Source: CAMBRQ01 sp945870325 (GTDB taxonomy: Bacteria > Bacillota > Clostridia > Lachnospirales > Lachnospiraceae). From it: 64,000 nt of DNA. Position 1 is the stretch's first letter; each line of letters starts with the position of its first letter. Positions 9,174-17,243 of the stretch are shown in pieces. The stretch spans positions 1-64,000 of the forward strand of contig NZ_JBNPMC010000017.1 in NCBI RefSeq assembly GCF_050313795.1, given 5' to 3'. The notes under the pieces were generated by a model. It saw nothing but the letters and a program-made list of their open reading frames with translations, was not told where the DNA came from and did not search any database. Made by a program: the position numbers and the translations under genes.

Positions 9174-9247
9174 GGCGGGATAGCTCAGTTGGCTAGAGCA
9201 CACGGTTCATACCCGTGGTGTCGCTGGTTCAAATCCAGTTCCCGCTA
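9174..9247 (+). tRNA. tRNA-Met (CAT), elongator type
   Basis: A 74-base cloverleaf. Acceptor GGCGGGA pairs with TCCCGCT (terminal G-T), anticodon stem CACGG/CCGTG with loop TTCATAC, T loop TTCAAAT. The anticodon stem lacks the three G-C pairs of initiator tRNA, so this is elongator Met; an Ile2 (lysidine) tRNA is a less likely reading. CCA is not encoded. Confidence 0.92.
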
Positions 9248-9251
9248 CTGC

Positions 9252-9279
9252 AAAAAGTCTGTATTTACAGGCTTTTTTG
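9252..9279 (+). terminator. Terminator of the tRNA unit
   Basis: AAAAAGTCTGT (9252-9262) pairs with ACAGGCTTTTT (9267-9277) with one G-U, and the T-run continues. It starts five bases after tRNA-Met. The remaining 9280-9430 is AT-rich leader for the next gene; nothing further is seen. Confidence 0.88.
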
Positions 9280-9430
9280 TTTTCTAAAAATAGTCTATAT
9301 ACAAAAAATTGGAAATCATATATAATACAAATCATGTAAAGAAAATATGGATGGAAACAAGAATATCATCTGAGAAAATATAGAGAAAGAAGAAAAAGAG
9401 CAATGAAAGAACAAGGAGGAATTCAGTTTC

Positions 9431-9793
9431 ATGAGAAAAGGACAGTTAATGATGAGAATCGTTGCAGGCGGATATCTGGCATATATTGGCTTTGATGTTG
9501 CCCGTGATGTGATTGCCAAGCGGCCGGATAATTATGTAATCTATCTGATTATTAGTATTATCTTTATGGTAGTGGGAGGCATATGGTGCGTTCAGGCATT
9601 GAAAAAATATGTGAAACATGATTATGTGGATATATGGCGGGATGACAAAGAGGAGGATTTGCAGAAAAATTCGGCCAAACCAAGTGTGGCAGAAGCAATT
9701 ACGGAGGAACAGGAAGAAGAGAAAGTAATAGAAACAACGAAAATAGAAGATACTATAAGTTCAGGACAAGAGATTTCAGGAAAAGAGGAGTAG
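9431..9793 (+). CDS. Small two-TM membrane protein with acidic tail
   Basis: A 120-residue protein of unrecognised family. There are two hydrophobic segments, about residues 7-24 (RIVAGGYLAYIGFDVARD) and 36-57 (NYVIYLIISIIFMVVGGIW), followed by a highly acidic, Glu-rich tail from about residue 75. AAGGAGGA stands 11 bases before the ATG. It ends three bases before ispF, so the two are probably co-transcribed, but nothing in it suggests isoprenoid chemistry. Confidence 0.75.
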   Translation: MRKGQLMMRIVAGGYLAYIGFDVARDVIAKRPDNYVIYLIISIIFMVVGGIWCVQALKKYVKHDYVDIWRDDKEEDLQKNSAKPSVAEAITEEQEEEKVIETTKIEDTISSGQEISGKEE

Positions 9794-9796
9794 GCG

Positions 9797-10351
9797 ATGC
9801 GTGTAGGAATGGGCTATGATGTTCATAAGTTGGTAGAAGATAGAGATTTGATTCTTGGCGGAGTTAAGATTCCCTATGAGAAAGGGCTTCTTGGACACTC
9901 AGATGCAGATGTATTGCTGCATGCGATCATGGATGCACTTCTTGGGGCAGCAGCACTTGGAGATATTGGAAAGCATTTTCCCGATACAGACCCTCAGTAT
10001 AAAGGAGCCTCCAGTATCAAGTTATTGGAGCATGTGGGGAAATTAATCGAAGAGGAACTGTACGTGATTGGCAATATTGATGCCACTATTATTGCACAGC
10101 ACCCGAAGATGGCACCACATATCGAGCAGATGCGCCGGAATATTGCTGAGGCATTACACATTGAAGTAAGCCAGGTGAATGTTAAGGCAACTACAGAAGA
10201 AGGTCTTGGATTTACGGGAAGTGGAGAAGGAATCTCATCTCAGGCAATTGCAAGCCTGGATACCATAGCGAATTACAGTTATGCAGTAGGTCCTGAAGAG
10301 GGAAGATGCGCTGGTTGTAGTGGCTGTCCTCATGCGCAGGAAACAGAGTAA
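9797..10351 (+). CDS. ispF: 2-C-methyl-D-erythritol 2,4-cyclodiphosphate synthase with Cys-rich tail
   Basis: IspF makes the cyclic diphosphate intermediate of the MEP isoprenoid pathway. The family N-terminus is clear: MRVGMGYDVHKL supplies zinc ligands Asp8 and His10, LLGHSDADVLLHA supplies the next His, and GDIGKHFPDTD follows. The trimer-core motif KATTEEGLGFTGSGEGI lies near residue 135. The usual protein is about 157 residues; this one has 184, with a C-terminal extension containing Cys171, Cys174 and Cys177 (CAGCSGC). That pattern could bind metal, but this is inference. The upstream small membrane-protein gene is three bases away. Confidence 0.96.
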   Translation: MRVGMGYDVHKLVEDRDLILGGVKIPYEKGLLGHSDADVLLHAIMDALLGAAALGDIGKHFPDTDPQYKGASSIKLLEHVGKLIEEELYVIGNIDATIIAQHPKMAPHIEQMRRNIAEALHIEVSQVNVKATTEEGLGFTGSGEGISSQAIASLDTIANYSYAVGPEEGRCAGCSGCPHAQETE

Positions 10352-10397
10352 GGTGGCATAGCGATAAGAAACAGTATGTGAGTAAGAGAATGAGTAG

Positions 10398-10421
10398 AAG
10401 CCCCTGAGCAGGGGCTTTTCT
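10398..10421 (+). terminator. Terminator after ispF
   Basis: AAGCCCCT (10399-10406) pairs with AGGGGCTT (10410-10417) around GAGC-type loop bases, followed by TTCTCT. A compact GC-rich stem 47 bases after the ispF stop. Confidence 0.85.
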
Positions 10422-10496
10422 CTATAATGAATTGCAGGCAATGGGTAAAAGGAAATAAATAGTAATAAGTAGTAATAAATAGAGAGGAAGAGTTGT

Positions 10497-11504
10497 ATGA
10501 AAGTCAGAAAATTGGAAGTGCAGGAGAACGCAGACAGCAGACCGCTGTATGAGGAGGTTTTTCACGAGGATAGTCAGAACTTCGTAGACTATTACTATAC
10601 GGAAAAAACGAAGGATAATCAGATCTATGTGGTAGAAGAGGATGGTAAAATCCGCTCTATGCTTCATCTGAATCCATATCATATGTATGTCAATGGCAGT
10701 GAAAAAGATGTCAATTATATCGTAGCCGTTGCGACGCAGAAGGAATATAGAAAAAGAGGATACATGGCAGCACTTCTAAAGGAATCCCTTCGGGATATGT
10801 ATAAGTCGGGTGAAGCGTTTACCTTCCTGATGCCGGCATCGGAGAGCATCTATCTTCCGTTTGATTTCCGAACCGTATACGAGCAGGACAAAAGATATTA
10901 CAAAGAAGAGGAAAGAGAGGAAACGGAGAAGTCCAAAGTGACTATTCAGAATGCGACTGCAGAGGACTGCAGAGAACTGGCAGAGTTCGCGAATGCATAT
11001 CTGGCAGAGCATAAGCAGATATTCGCAATTCGTGATGAAGCATATTATCAGAGAGTGCTTCTTGAGTACGCAAGTGATGGCAGCAGTCTCAAAATCTATC
11101 GAAAAGACGGCAAAATTGTAGACTGCCGAGGATGGTTTCCGCAGGAGGACATGGAAAAACCTAAGATTATGATAAGGATCGTAGATGCTCGCAGAATGCT
11201 GATGGCACTTTCTTTGCGTTCTTTCATGGGGACATGTTTCCGTATAACAGACCCGATTATTGAGGAGAACAATAGATGTGTCGTGATCACAGGTACGGAA
11301 TTCTCCGGTGTTATGCTCATGGAAGGAAAGCCTGAGAACAGCGAAGGCACTATCACGGCAGCAGCACTTGCAAGCCTGGTATTCGGAGCAAAGACGGTGG
11401 AGGAAGTCTGCCTGGAAGACGGCGTGGAGATGTCAGAGAGGATGAAGGGGGAGATGGAGAAGATCGTTCCACTGTCACAGATCTACTTGAATGAAGTTGT
11501 GTAG
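10497..11504 (+). CDS. Eis-like GNAT N-acetyltransferase
   Basis: A 335-residue protein. The N-terminal half is a GNAT domain; the acetyl-CoA loop is seen as VAVATQKEYRKRGYMAALL (residues about 76-94). A second GNAT-like region follows (ATAEDCRELAEFANAYLAEH), and an SCP2-like C-terminal part begins near 235 (RIVDARRMLMALSL). This three-part plan is that of Eis-type acetyltransferases, which acetylate amines including aminoglycosides in some bacteria. The substrate here is unknown. AGGAAGAG precedes the ATG. A composite palindromic element starts directly downstream. Confidence 0.85.
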   Translation: MKVRKLEVQENADSRPLYEEVFHEDSQNFVDYYYTEKTKDNQIYVVEEDGKIRSMLHLNPYHMYVNGSEKDVNYIVAVATQKEYRKRGYMAALLKESLRDMYKSGEAFTFLMPASESIYLPFDFRTVYEQDKRYYKEEEREETEKSKVTIQNATAEDCRELAEFANAYLAEHKQIFAIRDEAYYQRVLLEYASDGSSLKIYRKDGKIVDCRGWFPQEDMEKPKIMIRIVDARRMLMALSLRSFMGTCFRITDPIIEENNRCVVITGTEFSGVMLMEGKPENSEGTITAAALASLVFGAKTVEEVCLEDGVEMSERMKGEMEKIVPLSQIYLNEVV

Positions 11505-11515
11505 GAAGTAGTAAC

Positions 11516-11820
11516 TGGAGAATTTAATGAAGAAAATAGATTCTTGGAAAGTGTACGGTAAAGCAGAAGAAGATGGCTGGCTCTGAGACCGGGCGTTTCG
11601 TTAACAAGGTGTAAGCGTAAGAATCCCCGTAGATTGGCAACCGAGTACACGCACTCCGAAATCTTGATGATTTCGCAGTTCGAGTACTCTTTCGTCTTTG
11701 ACGTGAAGTCAAAGCCTCATGCCAATCTACGGGGATTCTTATGCTAACGCCTTGTAACACTTACTTAACGCCCTCAGAGCCAGCCATCTTCTTCTGCTTC
11801 ACCTGACATCTCCATAATCT
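11516..11820. repeat. Long palindrome A (left module of composite element)
   Basis: The outer end carries GAATTT and GTGTACGG (11551-11558). The stem has two perfect blocks: 11561-11587 pairs with 11773-11799 (27 bp), and 11618-11639 pairs with 11720-11741 (22 bp). The roughly 30 bases between them on each arm do not pair cleanly but carry a motif shared with other copies (GCGTTAG near 11742-11750 on the reverse strand, leading to AATCC). The loop 11640-11719 holds nested small hairpins. The opposite end is CCTGACA (11802-11808). No coding sequence is credible here. Confidence 0.9.
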
Positions 11821-11942
11821 CAAGCCTTTCTCCATTGGGAGGATTCCTGGCGAAGGATGCGCGTGGAACTGTGTTGACGAGGAGCAACTACCATTTCCAG
11901 CCAATACCGTTCCCCCTTGCACCCCGCCAGGAATCCCCACAG
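11821..11942. repeat. Linker hairpin between palindromes A and B
   Basis: GGATTCCTGGCG (11841-11852) pairs perfectly with CGCCAGGAATCC (11925-11936). The left part, from CTCAAG at 11819 to GCGTGG near 11865, closely matches 32261-32304 at the second composite locus, where the right half is missing. This is therefore a shared module of the element rather than unique sequence. Confidence 0.75.
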
Positions 11943-12252
11943 TTCATGAAGAGTCATATAGAAGAATGTCAGGCAGAGAGGGGCAGTATGGGCGTTCGTA
12001 TCCGTAGAAGAGCCGTACAAGCCGTTGGTGAAAAAGAGGTCTGAAATTAGGAGGGCTTCTGTACTACCAGTACAGAAGTCCAGACTATCGTGGGCGGAAA
12101 ATCATCAAGATTTTGCGTCCGCTATAGTCGATGCCTAATTTCAGACCTCTTTTGAACCTACGGATTGTAGGCGATTGGAGTCGGATGCGAACGCCCATAC
12201 TGCCCCTCTCTGACGTACACTCCACATATACTCTTCATGAATAAAATTCCCA
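11943..12252. repeat. Long palindrome B (right module of composite element)
   Basis: Blocks 11974-11998 and 12188-12212 pair perfectly over 25 bp; 12032-12051 and 12134-12153 pair over 20 bp. Outer flanks TTCATGAAGAGT (11943-11954) and ACTCTTCATGAA (12230-12241) are also complementary. The ends are TGTCAGG (11967-11973) on the left and CGTACAC (12214-12220) on the right, so it is inverted relative to palindrome A. The outermost ATTCCCA (12246-12252) is the reverse complement of the GGAAT-type start of the composite. The apex has hairpins at 12056-12078 and 12093-12121. Confidence 0.9.
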
Positions 12253-12341
12253 TCTTTAGAATATCTTTAGATTTTCATCCCCTCTCTCTTAAGATTTCTG
12301 CTTTATGCTTATACTATCAGAAAGCAAAGGAGGAGTTCTAT

Positions 12342-12851
12342 ATGACAGTTCAGGCACTTACCCAATATTTTACCCAATATGGAGCCATATTTGTCTTTCT
12401 AATAGTTTTACTTGAATATATGAATCTTCCTGGATTCCCCGCTGGTGTGATCATGCCGCTTGCGGGTATCTGGGCAGCCAGAGGTGAGATTAGTTTCCAG
12501 CTGGTGCTGGCACTTTCAGTAGCGGCTGGGTTGACGGGCAGCTGGATCTTATATTTTCTTGGAAGGCTGGGTGGAGAAGCATTTTTAAGATTCTATATTC
12601 GGAAGTTTCCAAAACACAAGGAATTGATTGAGAAGAATGTGGATACACTGCGAAGAAAAGGCGCTATCGGAGTTTTTATTGCGAAACTGGTACCAATGGT
12701 GAGGACGCTGATCTCTATACCGGCAGGTATGATTTCGATGGAATTCGGTAGATATACCGTAAGTTCTGCGCTTGGAGTGTTCGTGTGGAATCTGGTATTT
12801 GTCGGGGCAGGATATTTCCTGGGGGATACCGTATGGAGCCTTTTTGCTTAA
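12342..12851 (+). CDS. DedA-family membrane protein
   Basis: A 169-residue DedA/SNARE-associated membrane protein with about four hydrophobic segments. The family marks are visible: an acidic LLEYMNLPGFPAG near the N-terminus, and in the second half FIAKLVPMVRTLISIPAGM, matching the F-x-R-[FL]-x-P-x-x-R region of DedA proteins. Several DedA members flip or carry polyprenyl-phosphate or phospholipid; which applies here is unknown. AAAGGAGG lies 8 bases before the ATG at 12342. An upstream in-frame ATG at 12237 lies inside the palindromic element and is unlikely. Seventeen bases separate it from the glycosyltransferase gene, so they probably form an operon. Confidence 0.9.
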   Translation: MTVQALTQYFTQYGAIFVFLIVLLEYMNLPGFPAGVIMPLAGIWAARGEISFQLVLALSVAAGLTGSWILYFLGRLGGEAFLRFYIRKFPKHKELIEKNVDTLRRKGAIGVFIAKLVPMVRTLISIPAGMISMEFGRYTVSSALGVFVWNLVFVGAGYFLGDTVWSLFA

Positions 12852-12868
12852 GAAAGAGGGGGAAAGAC

Positions 12869-14140
12869 ATGAAGATTGCAATGATGACTAATAATTATAA
12901 ACCCTTTGTAGGAGGAGTCCCAATCTCGGTGGAGCGATTGTCAGAGGGGCTAAGGAGAAGAGGACATGAGGTGTGCATCTTTGCGCCGGAGTATGATGAA
13001 GCGGAAACTGAGTTGTGGGAGCATGATGTGGTCCGTTATCGCTCTTATGAAAAGAGGCTGAAAAATGGAATGGTGGTACCGAATATATTCGATCCAAGGA
13101 TTCGGGAGGAGTTCGAATGGCAGGATTTTGACCTGATTCATGTACACCAGCCTATGCTGATTGGCAATGTGGCAATGCATCTTAGCCGGAAATACAAGAT
13201 TCCGCTCGTCTATACTTACCATACGAGATACGAAGAATATCTCCATTATCTTGTGAAGTCCTCCAAGAAAAATGATCAGGAGGTCACACATCGATATTGG
13301 GAGCAGGGCAAGAAACTTCTTCCACATTATATGGCGGCTTACATGAAGCAATGTGACCTGATATTTGCACCCTCCACAGGGATGCAAGATTACCTGGAAG
13401 AACAGAAGATACAGGTGCCAGTGAAGGTGTTGCCGACGGGGATTGCAGATAATGCATATGAAGAGGATACAAAACGTTCCGGCGAGATAAGAAGCCGTTA
13501 TCTGCGGGGGAGAAGAAGCCTTCTCTGTACGGTATCGCGGCTGGATAAAGAGAAGAACCTGTATTTTATGCTTAGATGTATACGGAAACTAAAGGACCGT
13601 TTGGGAAATGATTTCTGCATGATGCTGATTGGAGATGGCGCTGAGCGTCAAGGGCTGGAATGCTATGCGAAGGAATTAGGGATTGCAGATGCTGTGGTAT
13701 TTGCCGGGCAGGTTCCGAATCAGGAAGTAAAGGATTATCTGTTCGCAAGCGATGTATTTTTGTTCACCTCCAAGTCCGAGACGCAGGGAATCGTGCTGGC
13801 GGAGGCTATGGCAGCGCGACTTCCGGTGGTGGCGGTATCGGCTTGCGGAGTGAATGATATCGTAAGAGACGGAGAGAATGGATACCTTGCCAGAGAGGCG
13901 GAGGAAGAATTCGCGACTCGGGTAGAAAGTATGCTTCGGAATGCAGAGGAGATGGAACGCCTTAGGAGTGGTGCTGCAAAGACGGCAGGAGATTACAGGA
14001 TGGACAGTATTGCGTTTCAGGCAGAGAGATGCTATCGGATGGCATTAGAAAGAGAATGGAGGAATGAGGCTTATGGAGAGGAAACATATGAAAAGAAGCA
14101 TGTTGTGTCATCTTTTCTACGGCTATTTAAGGCTTCTTGA
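12869..14140 (+). CDS. Glycosyltransferase family 4 (glycolipid-type)
   Basis: A 423-residue GT-B glycosyltransferase. N-terminal MKIAMMTNNYKPFVGGVPIS and HVHQPMLIG fit the acceptor domain. The C-terminal donor domain has LLCTVSRLDKEKNLYFML, then the EX7E region SKSETQGIVLAEAMAARLPVV (positions near 315). It is close to diacylglycerol glucosyltransferases of Firmicutes, so a membrane glycolipid or lipoteichoic-acid anchor product is plausible but inferred. The start is the ATG at 12869 after GAGGGGG; a longer reading frame from 12785 would overlap DedA. It overlaps the 5' part of the DUF374 gene. Confidence 0.9.
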   Translation: MKIAMMTNNYKPFVGGVPISVERLSEGLRRRGHEVCIFAPEYDEAETELWEHDVVRYRSYEKRLKNGMVVPNIFDPRIREEFEWQDFDLIHVHQPMLIGNVAMHLSRKYKIPLVYTYHTRYEEYLHYLVKSSKKNDQEVTHRYWEQGKKLLPHYMAAYMKQCDLIFAPSTGMQDYLEEQKIQVPVKVLPTGIADNAYEEDTKRSGEIRSRYLRGRRSLLCTVSRLDKEKNLYFMLRCIRKLKDRLGNDFCMMLIGDGAERQGLECYAKELGIADAVVFAGQVPNQEVKDYLFASDVFLFTSKSETQGIVLAEAMAARLPVVAVSACGVNDIVRDGENGYLAREAEEEFATRVESMLRNAEEMERLRSGAAKTAGDYRMDSIAFQAERCYRMALEREWRNEAYGEETYEKKHVVSSFLRLFKAS

Positions 14141-14489
14141 GAAGACGGTGAAGATTGAGTGGCAGCAGCCGAAGGCTTTCTCGTGCCATAATATTGTTGG
14201 ATTCTGGCATGAGGATAGTTATGCCATGAATCTGGTACTTCGATATATTGCGAGACAGAATGCGGATGTATCGGTATTGGTGACCGCGGATGAGCGGGGA
14301 GAATACATCCAGTATCTTTTGGAAAAATGTGGGGGAAAGGCGGTCAGGATCGGCTATGGCTTCTGCAATGCAGGAACTTTAAAGGAACTCCTGGCGTCCA
14401 TGAAAGAGCGAAAAAGGAGTATTGCGATTGCCATGGATGGTCCGCTGGGACCAAGACATATTCCGAAGAAACTGACGTTCATGTATTAG
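14073..14489 (+). pseudogene. Truncated DUF374 lysophospholipid-acyltransferase-like gene
   Basis: The protein reads as a DUF374 acyltransferase up to IAMDGPLGPRHIPKK, then stops after five off-family residues. The family normally continues for roughly 70 more residues. The break point abuts the response regulator, which in turn lacks its own start codon. The simplest reading is a deletion that joined the two genes in different frames. Possible starts are ATG at 14073 or 14088 (GAGAGG before the latter). The 5' part overlaps the upstream glycosyltransferase by about 68 bases, which suggests the intact gene belonged to the same envelope-lipid operon. Confidence 0.7.
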
Positions 14490-14491
14490 TT

Positions 14492-15175
14492 GTGGAAGAT
14501 GATAAGGAGATCCGCGAAGGTGTGGAGATATATTTGAGAAGCCAGGGATACGAAGTGTATCAGGCGGCAGACGGTGTGGAGGGACTTGAGATCATAGGCA
14601 GAGAAGAAATCCATCTGGCAATTGTGGATGTGATGATGCCAAGGATGGATGGTATCCAGATGACCATAAAGTTAAGGGAGAAATATGATTTCCCGGTGAT
14701 CTTCCTGTCTGCGAAGTCAGACGAAGTGGATAAGATCATGGGGCTTAACATGGGGGCGGACGATTACGTGACGAAACCATTTACCCCGATGGAACTTCTG
14801 GCAAGGGTGAATTCACAGATGCGGCGTTACCGTAAGTTTATGGAGAAACTGGGCGGCAAAGAGAAGGCGGAGAATGTGCATACGATTGGCGGCCTGGAAC
14901 TGAATGAGGATGCCGTGGAGGTGACGGTGGACGGCGAGCCGGTGAAGATGACGCCGACGGAATATAAGATACTGCTCCTGCTTATGAAGAATCCGGGAAG
15001 AGTGTTTTCTGCGGATGAGATCTATGAATGGGTGTGGAATGAACGGGCTGTGAACACGGATACCATTATGGTGCATGTGAGAAATATCCGTGAGAAGATA
15101 GAGATTAATCCAAAAGAACCAAAATATTTGAAGGTGGTGTGGGGCGTTGGGTATAAAATTGAAAAGCAAGCGTAA
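14492..15175 (+). CDS. OmpR-family response regulator, start codon displaced
   Basis: Receiver domain followed by an OmpR/PhoB winged helix. The acidic pocket is VEDD at the start, the phospho-acceptor is Asp46 (AIVDVMMPRMDG), then FLSAKS and DDYVTKPF; the C-terminal domain ends VKMTPTEYKILLLL ... VWGVGYKI. The first beta strand should begin M-x-x-x-LVVEDD. Here VHVLVVEDD is in frame, but no ATG precedes it. The nearest usable codon is GTG at 14492, three bases after the DUF374 stop, which would trim the strand to VEDD. Translation may depend on coupling to the truncated gene or on a frameshift. The partner kinase overlaps its 3' end. Confidence 0.8.
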   Translation: MEDDKEIREGVEIYLRSQGYEVYQAADGVEGLEIIGREEIHLAIVDVMMPRMDGIQMTIKLREKYDFPVIFLSAKSDEVDKIMGLNMGADDYVTKPFTPMELLARVNSQMRRYRKFMEKLGGKEKAENVHTIGGLELNEDAVEVTVDGEPVKMTPTEYKILLLLMKNPGRVFSADEIYEWVWNERAVNTDTIMVHVRNIREKIEINPKEPKYLKVVWGVGYKIEKQA

Positions 15176-17243
15176 GTCAGCAATCTTATTGATGATCGTG
15201 ACGATACTGGTGCCGGTATTTTTCATAATGAATGAGTATCGGGGCTGGTATCAGGACAGTTCGAAGATGCTGGAGAATCTGAATCGTTCGGCATATACTT
15301 CACAGGAATTCTTGAAGAATTTTATTGATGCGGGATATATTCTGTATAATACGGAAGGCGCCAGAGAAGAGGTGCCGGACAATGTAAAAGAGATTCTAAA
15401 TAATAATTTTAGTGAGGAGATGGAGCGGTTTGAAAGTCTGTATCCATTTCTGGATTACCGGGTAGAGAACGAGGATGGAAAGGTTGTCGCGAAGAGCACA
15501 GCCAACTCGGAGCGGACGGTGACAGAGAATAATCTGTCGGATTTTGCGTTGGGGATTGTTGTTGAGTATGATGAGAATGGCAATCCGGATGCAAGGATTG
15601 AACAGAGTCTGTATAAGGCGGATCAAAGCGTTGAACTTCGTAAGATTATCAACGAGTACGACGATCAGCAATGGGAGCGTGAGATCTATAACGAAGGAGA
15701 AGAGACGTGGGAGACTTATGCGGCGGAGATTCCTAAGAACAGAACTTACATCTATGCTATGACGGATGAGAATCTTCAGATGTATATGGATAACGATTAT
15801 TATATGGGATATCATGTGCCGGATGCGGCAGGGAATATTGTGATTCTTCTGTTGCTGGCTGTGGCGGCGGCAGCATTTGTCTATCCGATGATACCTTCAT
15901 GGAGTATTGGAAGGGAGAAGGTATTCCGGGCACCGTTTGAAATTGTGATTGGTGTACTCGGAACGGCAATGGTGCTGCTATTCAACAACTTTGGGTGGAT
16001 GTTGGAAAGGCGGGACGGCATGGCAGACATGTTTGATTTCTGTGTGTGGGTGATTATATTCTCGGTAGTTTATTGGGCGGCGACATGTGTAAGGGATGTA
16101 TATATTCTGGGAATTCGCACATATGTGAAGGAAAGAACGCTTTTGTGCCATTATTGGAAATATATCATACGTGCCTGGAACTGGATGAAAAAAACAGTAA
16201 GGGCTGCCGGAGCAAAGGTGAGAGGCTGGATTGGCAGAGTCTATCATTCACTGGAGAACATTGATCTGAGTGAAAAGAGCAATGCAGCCATACTTAAGAT
16301 CGTGCTGTGCAACTTCGTGATTCTGGCAGTGGTATGCAGCATGTGGGTATTTGGAATCATGGCACTGGTAGTCTATTCCGTAATACTATTCTTTATTCTG
16401 CGAAAATATTATAATGATCTGCAGGAGAAATATGCGATTCTTCTGAAAGCGACAGGCGAGATAGCAGAAGGCAATCTGGAAGCAGAGATTACCGAAGATC
16501 TTGGGGTGTTCAATCCATTTAAGACAGAGATGCAGAAGATTCAGAAAGGATTCAAGAAAGCGGTGGATGAAGAGGTGAAGAGCCAGCGGATGAAGACGGA
16601 ACTTATCACCAATGTGTCCCATGACTTGAAGACTCCGCTGACGGCGATCATCACTTATGTGAATCTTCTGAAGGAAGAAAAGGACGAAGAGAAGCGGAAG
16701 GATTATATAGAAGTATTGGAGCGCAAATCTCTGCGCCTGAAAGTATTGATTGAAGATCTGTTTGAGATCAGCAAAGCGAGCAGTAAGAATGTAACGCTGA
16801 ATATTGTAGATGTAGATGTGGTGAACCTCTTTAAGCAGGTGAAACTGGAGATGGAAGATAAGATTACGGAGGCAGGGCTTGATTTCCGCTGTACGTATCC
16901 GGAAGTCAAGGTAATCGCGTCTCTCGACAGCCAGAAGACCTACCGGGTGTTCGAAAATCTTCTTATCAATATCATAAAATACGCAATGCCGCATACAAGG
17001 GTGTACATCGAGATTGTAAAAGAAGGACAGGAAACTGTGGTGCGGATGAAGAACGTATCCGCAGCGGAATTGAATTTCAATCCTGAGGAGATTACGGAGC
17101 GGTTCGTAAGAGGAGATGCATCAAGGAATACAGAAGGCTCAGGGCTTGGACTTGCGATTGCGAAGAGTTTTGTGGAATTGCAGAAAGGGAAGTTCAAGAT
17201 TGAGACAGAGGCGGACCTGTTCAAGGTAGAGATAAGGTGGTAG
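15147..17243 (+). CDS. Membrane sensor histidine kinase
   Basis: A large (about 698-residue) kinase. One N-terminal membrane segment (about 12-30) precedes a ~190-residue extracytoplasmic region, then four or five further membrane segments (about 228-247, 262-280, 297-315, 385-425). A HAMP-like stretch leads to the dimerisation domain with phospho-acceptor His492 (NVSHDLKTPLTAI). The ATPase domain follows; its N box reads NLLINIIKYAM and its G box GSGLGLAIAKS. The start is a TTG at 15147 or 15159, overlapping the response-regulator end, so translation is coupled. The signal is unknown; neighbouring lipid genes suggest an envelope cue (inference). Confidence 0.92.
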   Translation: MGIKLKSKRKSAILLMIVTILVPVFFIMNEYRGWYQDSSKMLENLNRSAYTSQEFLKNFIDAGYILYNTEGAREEVPDNVKEILNNNFSEEMERFESLYPFLDYRVENEDGKVVAKSTANSERTVTENNLSDFALGIVVEYDENGNPDARIEQSLYKADQSVELRKIINEYDDQQWEREIYNEGEETWETYAAEIPKNRTYIYAMTDENLQMYMDNDYYMGYHVPDAAGNIVILLLLAVAAAAFVYPMIPSWSIGREKVFRAPFEIVIGVLGTAMVLLFNNFGWMLERRDGMADMFDFCVWVIIFSVVYWAATCVRDVYILGIRTYVKERTLLCHYWKYIIRAWNWMKKTVRAAGAKVRGWIGRVYHSLENIDLSEKSNAAILKIVLCNFVILAVVCSMWVFGIMALVVYSVILFFILRKYYNDLQEKYAILLKATGEIAEGNLEAEITEDLGVFNPFKTEMQKIQKGFKKAVDEEVKSQRMKTELITNVSHDLKTPLTAIITYVNLLKEEKDEEKRKDYIEVLERKSLRLKVLIEDLFEISKASSKNVTLNIVDVDVVNLFKQVKLEMEDKITEAGLDFRCTYPEVKVIASLDSQKTYRVFENLLINIIKYAMPHTRVYIEIVKEGQETVVRMKNVSAAELNFNPEEITERFVRGDASRNTEGSGLGLAIAKSFVELQKGKFKIETEADLFKVEIRW

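Noticed and set aside
9174..9247. Initiator tRNA-fMet
   Set aside because: The anticodon stem is CACGG/CCGTG without three consecutive G-C pairs and the first acceptor pair is G-T, not the C-A mismatch of initiators.
11835..12044. Short frames inside the composite palindromic element
   Set aside because: They run across self-complementary arms, mirror each other on the two strands and have no ribosome site; the block is non-coding.
11551..12220. Integron attC sites
   Set aside because: The variable-arm, conserved-end plan is similar, but the attC core GTTRRRY/RYYYAAC boxes are not at the ends and no integrase gene of the integron type is present. Kept only as an analogy.
12237..12341. 35-residue N-terminal extension of DedA
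   Set aside because: The extension lies partly in the right end of the palindromic element; AAAGGAGG before 12342 sets the start there.
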